DNA of 32,608 nucleotides from Saccoglossus kowalevskii (Eukaryota; Hemichordata; Enteropneusta; Harrimaniidae), in contig NW_003131854.1 in NCBI RefSeq assembly GCF_000003605.2, forward strand, positions 359,718 to 392,325, written 5' to 3'. A program made the translations under genes and the position numbers. Within the stretch, counting starts at the first letter, position 1, and each line of letters opens with the position of its first letter. Below, one piece after another: positions 30,116-32,608 of this stretch. The notes beneath the pieces are model-generated. The model was given only the letters and a program-made list of their open reading frames with translations, was not told the DNA's origin and did not search any database.

Positions 30116-32608
30116 CTGTGTGAAAAGAAAAAAAAAACATCACTGTCATCATCGTCATCATCTTCATCCCAATCACAATCATAATTCTTAAATATATACC
30201 TTAATCTCAAGCGATCCCCTCAGTGTAGTTATATAAGGGGCGTGTGCAAGATAATCCTTGGTGGTTTGGCTCATGTGTATTTTCATCGTATCTCCACTGG
30301 TCTCCATCCTCGATGCGCAGTTGACGGTGTCTCCAAACAAACAATACCGCGGCATCTTCAAACCAACGACACCAGCGACAACCATCCCGGAGTGTATACC
30401 TAATAAATACGTACCAATATGTAAGATACATCAAGACAAGTTTTCATCATGTGCGCTAAATGGTTACGGTGCCCGAAGTCCCGAGAAACTCACCGATTCT
30501 GACTTTCATGGTGTCAGACGAGGAAGGATCTCTCAACTCTTGCATACACTGCACCATACCCAGGGACATGTCCGCAATGTGTTCAGCGTGGTATTTAGTT
30601 TTAGTGGGAGCTCCTGAAACGACCATGTAGGCATCGCCAATAGTCTCCACCTTGGAAGGAAAGAACGGTATGTTACCAGAAGAAGCTATAAACATGTACA
30701 TGTGGCGTCGCAGGCGGAGGCGTAAGTCACTTTAATTTTTTTACCATAACAAATTAGCGGGAGTTTCCCTTTCCAGAAAAATACAGTCAATGTATGGTAC
30801 TGTAGGCATTTCTTTATAAGTCGCACTATCTAAGGGGTTCTGTGACTTGTATGGATGAAAGCAATGTCGCTCAAAGCAACAGCTGCGTTTGTTTGTGTAG
30901 TCATTCGTAAATTAGAATGTGGCAAATCGACTGAATTTTCATTGATATAACAACAATGATTTTGTGAGCAACCTTCCTTCCAACCATTTCCGTCAAAGAA
31001 GCTTTTCATCCACTGGCAATTGAGGGCGCTAATTATACATAAGAAAGGTGGACAAAATATTCATAACTCATAACGTGTTGGCAATCGTGTTTACCTTGTA
31101 GACCTGGTGTTGTTCTGTAAGCTTATCAAATTTACTATACATGGCATTCAGCATGGAAACCACTGCCATGGGCGTGATCATGGAACATATATGCGTAAAC
31201 CCCACGACATCACTGAAGAGAATAGTAACATCTTTGAACACCTGTGGAACATAGAAAATATAGCGGATAGTGGGAAAGTATATACTATTATTATACATCT
31301 GTCACCGTAACGCCGTCACCGTAAGTTATAGCGTGCCGTAATTTTACGGGGTATTTTTATCCTACCATATAAGGAAAGCGAATTCCAAATGTGGAACGAA
31401 TACGCGCATAAGCGTATTCTAATAATAAAAACAAACATGGCTGCCATAAGGGTTTGACCCGTGGGTTTGACCGGGCTCCACACAAAGAAGTTCGCTGATT
31501 TTGTTCCAAACTTTTTGGATTTCGGCATCCCCATGATGTATCTTTGGAAGAAAAAGATGTATAATAATAAAGTTAGACAGTACACCGTCGCATCGACCTC
31601 CGCTGTGCGTCGGTCGACACAACCGCTGTACTGTCTTTGTGCATGCTTTGAGGTATCCTCGTAATAATCTCATAGTATATCGAGTTTGCACTCAATTCTC
31701 ATGATATCACAGCGAGTAATACCCCCAATAAGATACAAAATACAATACAGAATGGGGAAAGGATTGTGGACTCCAAGATCCACATAAATGCATGCTTAGA
31801 CATTCCAAAAACTACGAGGTCGTCCTGTCCCACGTGTGTTGTCCACTACTTGCAATAGGGGGGAATGTTAACGCGCCATGGTAAGGAAGCCTTACCTCAC
31901 AGGTACTCAGGGCCGGTTCCCCTCTTCGAAGTCGCTCCGCTACTTGTCTAGGTATCATCTGGTACAACAAGGAATCAGTTCTTTTCATCTCGATGTCCAA
32001 CTTTTTCATGCTTTCCTCCAATTTGGCACTTTTTCTTTGCTCCTGTCGATGATTAGACACAAACAAGAGGTTATCGCTATTGTGTGCATTTCTTTGAATA
32101 TATGTAGTTTTCACGCGTTGTCATATTACGTCGCATGTGACCAATATCTACAGTGGCGCTTTAGTAAATAACTAAGTGACTTACTACAATATTATATTGA
32201 ATTTTATTAAACAGGTGACTATATATTATTCGTCAAATATTATATATTATTGGCCCAATATGGACGTCTGTGCTCGAAAGAAAGAATGACAAATGTTCGT
32301 TTTGCGCAAGCACTTCACTGGAGAGCAAAATGCCCCGGATGTACGTATTACTAGTATCGAATTTGCATGAAAGTGAAGGCTTGTAAAAAACAATAAACTA
32401 GGAAACATTACTTTAAAGCCAATTCAAATAATGCGCTCATGATATCAATATTTTTTTTTTCAATTTCCAGTATGGTTGTTTTGTGTTTTTAAAGTCAACC
32501 AGTTTCAAAACAAGCCGTATTCAAAGACCACATGCACCGTGACGTGTAGTTCGAACATACGTTGCGTTTGCTTACCCCGCCCAGGGCGTCGCGGGCCGGC
32601 AAGACAGT
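29147..32608 (-). CDS. Gyc88E: Atypical soluble guanylate cyclase, Gyc88E / GUCY1B2-like (3' part)
   Basis: Six exons run on the minus strand: 32608-32576 (tentative, cut by the window edge), 32042-31896, 31241-31095, 30650-30494, 30399-30200 and 30115-29147. Phases join to give 550 residues plus stop. The product makes cGMP from GTP. The order is the signalling helix ([32 protein letters not shown]), then the cyclase domain with both metal-binding Asp (FSDVVGF, GDAYM). Next come the guanine-specifying Glu (VETIGD) and Cys (PRYCLFG) and the catalytic Asn and Arg (VNCASR). The ~300-residue tail ends in CIIL, a CaaX box; vertebrate GUCY1B2 also ends in a CaaX motif. The heme-binding H-NOX part lies beyond the window. 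Atypical cyclases of this group respond to oxygen loss more than to NO. Classical NO-sensitive beta1 is less likely given the tail and the [12 protein letters not shown] signature. Confidence 0.93.
30116..30199 (-). other. Gyc88E: Short 84-base intron made largely of TCA/CAT repeats
   Basis: The smallest intron of the cyclase gene. On the + strand it contains an imperfect (CAT/TCA)n microsatellite (30139-30168) next to an A-run (30123-30138), so on the minus strand the T-run provides the polypyrimidine tract of the acceptor. Confidence 0.8.
30200..30399 (-). CDS. Gyc88E: Cyclase exon: guanine-binding Cys, catalytic Asn and Arg
   Basis: The acceptor is TTTATTAG and the donor AAG|GTATAT; phase 1 to 0. 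It encodes [20 protein letters not shown] then [15 protein letters not shown]. The Cys (30341-30343) favours guanine. Asn (30320-30322) and Arg (30308-30310) are the transition-state residues contributed by beta-type subunits. Confidence 0.95.
30494..30650 (-). CDS. Gyc88E: Cyclase exon: second metal Asp and guanine-binding Glu
   Basis: The acceptor is CCTTCCAAG and the donor ATCG|GTGAGT; phase 0 to 1. It begins [20 protein letters not shown]. The Glu (30645-30647) is the guanine-selecting position and the Asp of GDAY (30633-30635) is the second metal ligand. Confidence 0.95.
30651..31094 (-). other. Gyc88E: Cyclase intron (444 bases)
   Basis: It lies between the two metal-Asp exons. No repeat, exon or regulatory element was recognised. 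Confidence 0.8.
31095..31241 (-). CDS. Gyc88E: Cyclase exon: catalytic domain, first metal Asp
   Basis: The acceptor is GTTCCACAG and the donor AAG|GTAAAC; 49 codons, phase 0-0. It encodes [20 protein letters not shown] and [20 protein letters not shown]. The metal-binding Asp of FSD is the codon at 31209-31211. The exon has exactly the same length as the preceding one. Confidence 0.95.
31242..31895 (-). other. Gyc88E: Cyclase intron (654 bases) with a hairpin
   Basis: It contains a repeated GTCACCGTAA motif (about 31300-31325), a CCGTAA-TT-TTACGG palindrome (31336-31349) and a 62-base hairpin (31575-31636). No coding potential was seen. Confidence 0.7.
31575..31636. repeat. Inverted repeat / hairpin
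   Basis: AGACAGTACA (31575-31584) pairs perfectly with TGTACTGTCT (31627-31636). Further partial pairing continues inward (CCGTCGCATCGAC against GTCGACACAACCG). It may be a short foldback element or a decayed MITE. Confidence 0.6.
31896..32042 (-). CDS. Gyc88E: Cyclase exon: signalling helix
   Basis: The acceptor is CATCGACAG and the donor GAG|GTAAGG; 49 codons, phase 0-0. It encodes [20 protein letters not shown], then [20 protein letters not shown], then GEPALSTCE. This coiled-coil segment links the sensor part to the catalytic domain. RTDxLLYQMIP is typical of the Gyc88E/89D group. Confidence 0.92.
32043..32575 (-). other. Gyc88E: Cyclase intron upstream of the signalling-helix exon
   Basis: AT-rich in its middle and CG-rich at the window edge. 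Nothing was recognised besides the tentative donor at 32575. Confidence 0.5.
32576..32608 (-). CDS. Gyc88E: Tentative cyclase exon at the window edge
   Basis: A GGG|GTAAGC donor at 32576 follows 33 bases that are open in the phase required by the next exon ([11 protein letters not shown]). It corresponds to the position just before the signalling helix. The segment is too short to be confirmed, and the local GC richness is unusual for the window. Confidence 0.4.

Noticed and set aside
29655-30191. 178-codon + strand frame
   Set aside because: Antisense shadow of the last cyclase exon, whose minus-strand frame is clearly the coding one.

Overview
This is eukaryotic nuclear DNA, AT-rich and intron-rich, from a bilaterian animal. 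It is most likely a marine invertebrate. The evidence is multi-exon genes with GT..AG introns and protein phases that join cleanly, an atypical (Gyc88E / GUCY1B2-type) soluble guanylate cyclase, a LINE tail of a type common in marine invertebrates, a tRNA-derived SINE and several MITE families. A lophotrochozoan (mollusc or brachiopod) would fit, but I cannot fix the phylum from this window. No bacterial, viral or CRISPR features are present.

Two genes lie tail to tail. On the + strand, 12 coding exons between 3015 and 21288 encode at least 806 residues. The protein has an N-terminal EF-hand pair (one loop convincing, one degenerate), then a low-complexity body with RPTSAP and RPVSAP motifs, then one large 3' exon with Glu-rich and Ser/Lys-rich stretches. 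I do not recognise the family by name. The composition suggests a ciliary/axonemal protein, and three RFX/X-box-like palindromes lie in its introns. The start codon was not found; a CpG-rich patch at 1-420 is a candidate promoter. A possible alternative last exon (8950-9051) would give a short EF-hand-only isoform.

On the - strand, 32608 down to 29147 carries the 3' part of an atypical soluble guanylate cyclase: signalling helix, the full cyclase catalytic domain, and a long disordered tail with three RRxS sites that ends in a CaaX box (CIIL). Its N-terminal H-NOX and PAS-like part lies outside the window.

The introns and the 7.9 kb intergenic region hold mobile elements and repeats. These are a tRNA-like SINE (760-893), TTAA-flanked MITEs (6335-6632, 8308-8430, 25917-26151), a ~1 kb foldback element (8911-9905), a dead LINE tail (16005-16200), a TIR element (22069-22270), a dispersed ~170-bp-period repeat (best copy 18470-18990), and a 37-bp minisatellite of about 43 units (24104-25692). 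The minisatellite has no stop triplet in its consensus, so it looks open in all three forward frames. CpG density changes sharply around the minisatellite: poor across the + gene, several-fold higher across the cyclase side. This resembles the mosaic methylation domains of invertebrate genomes.
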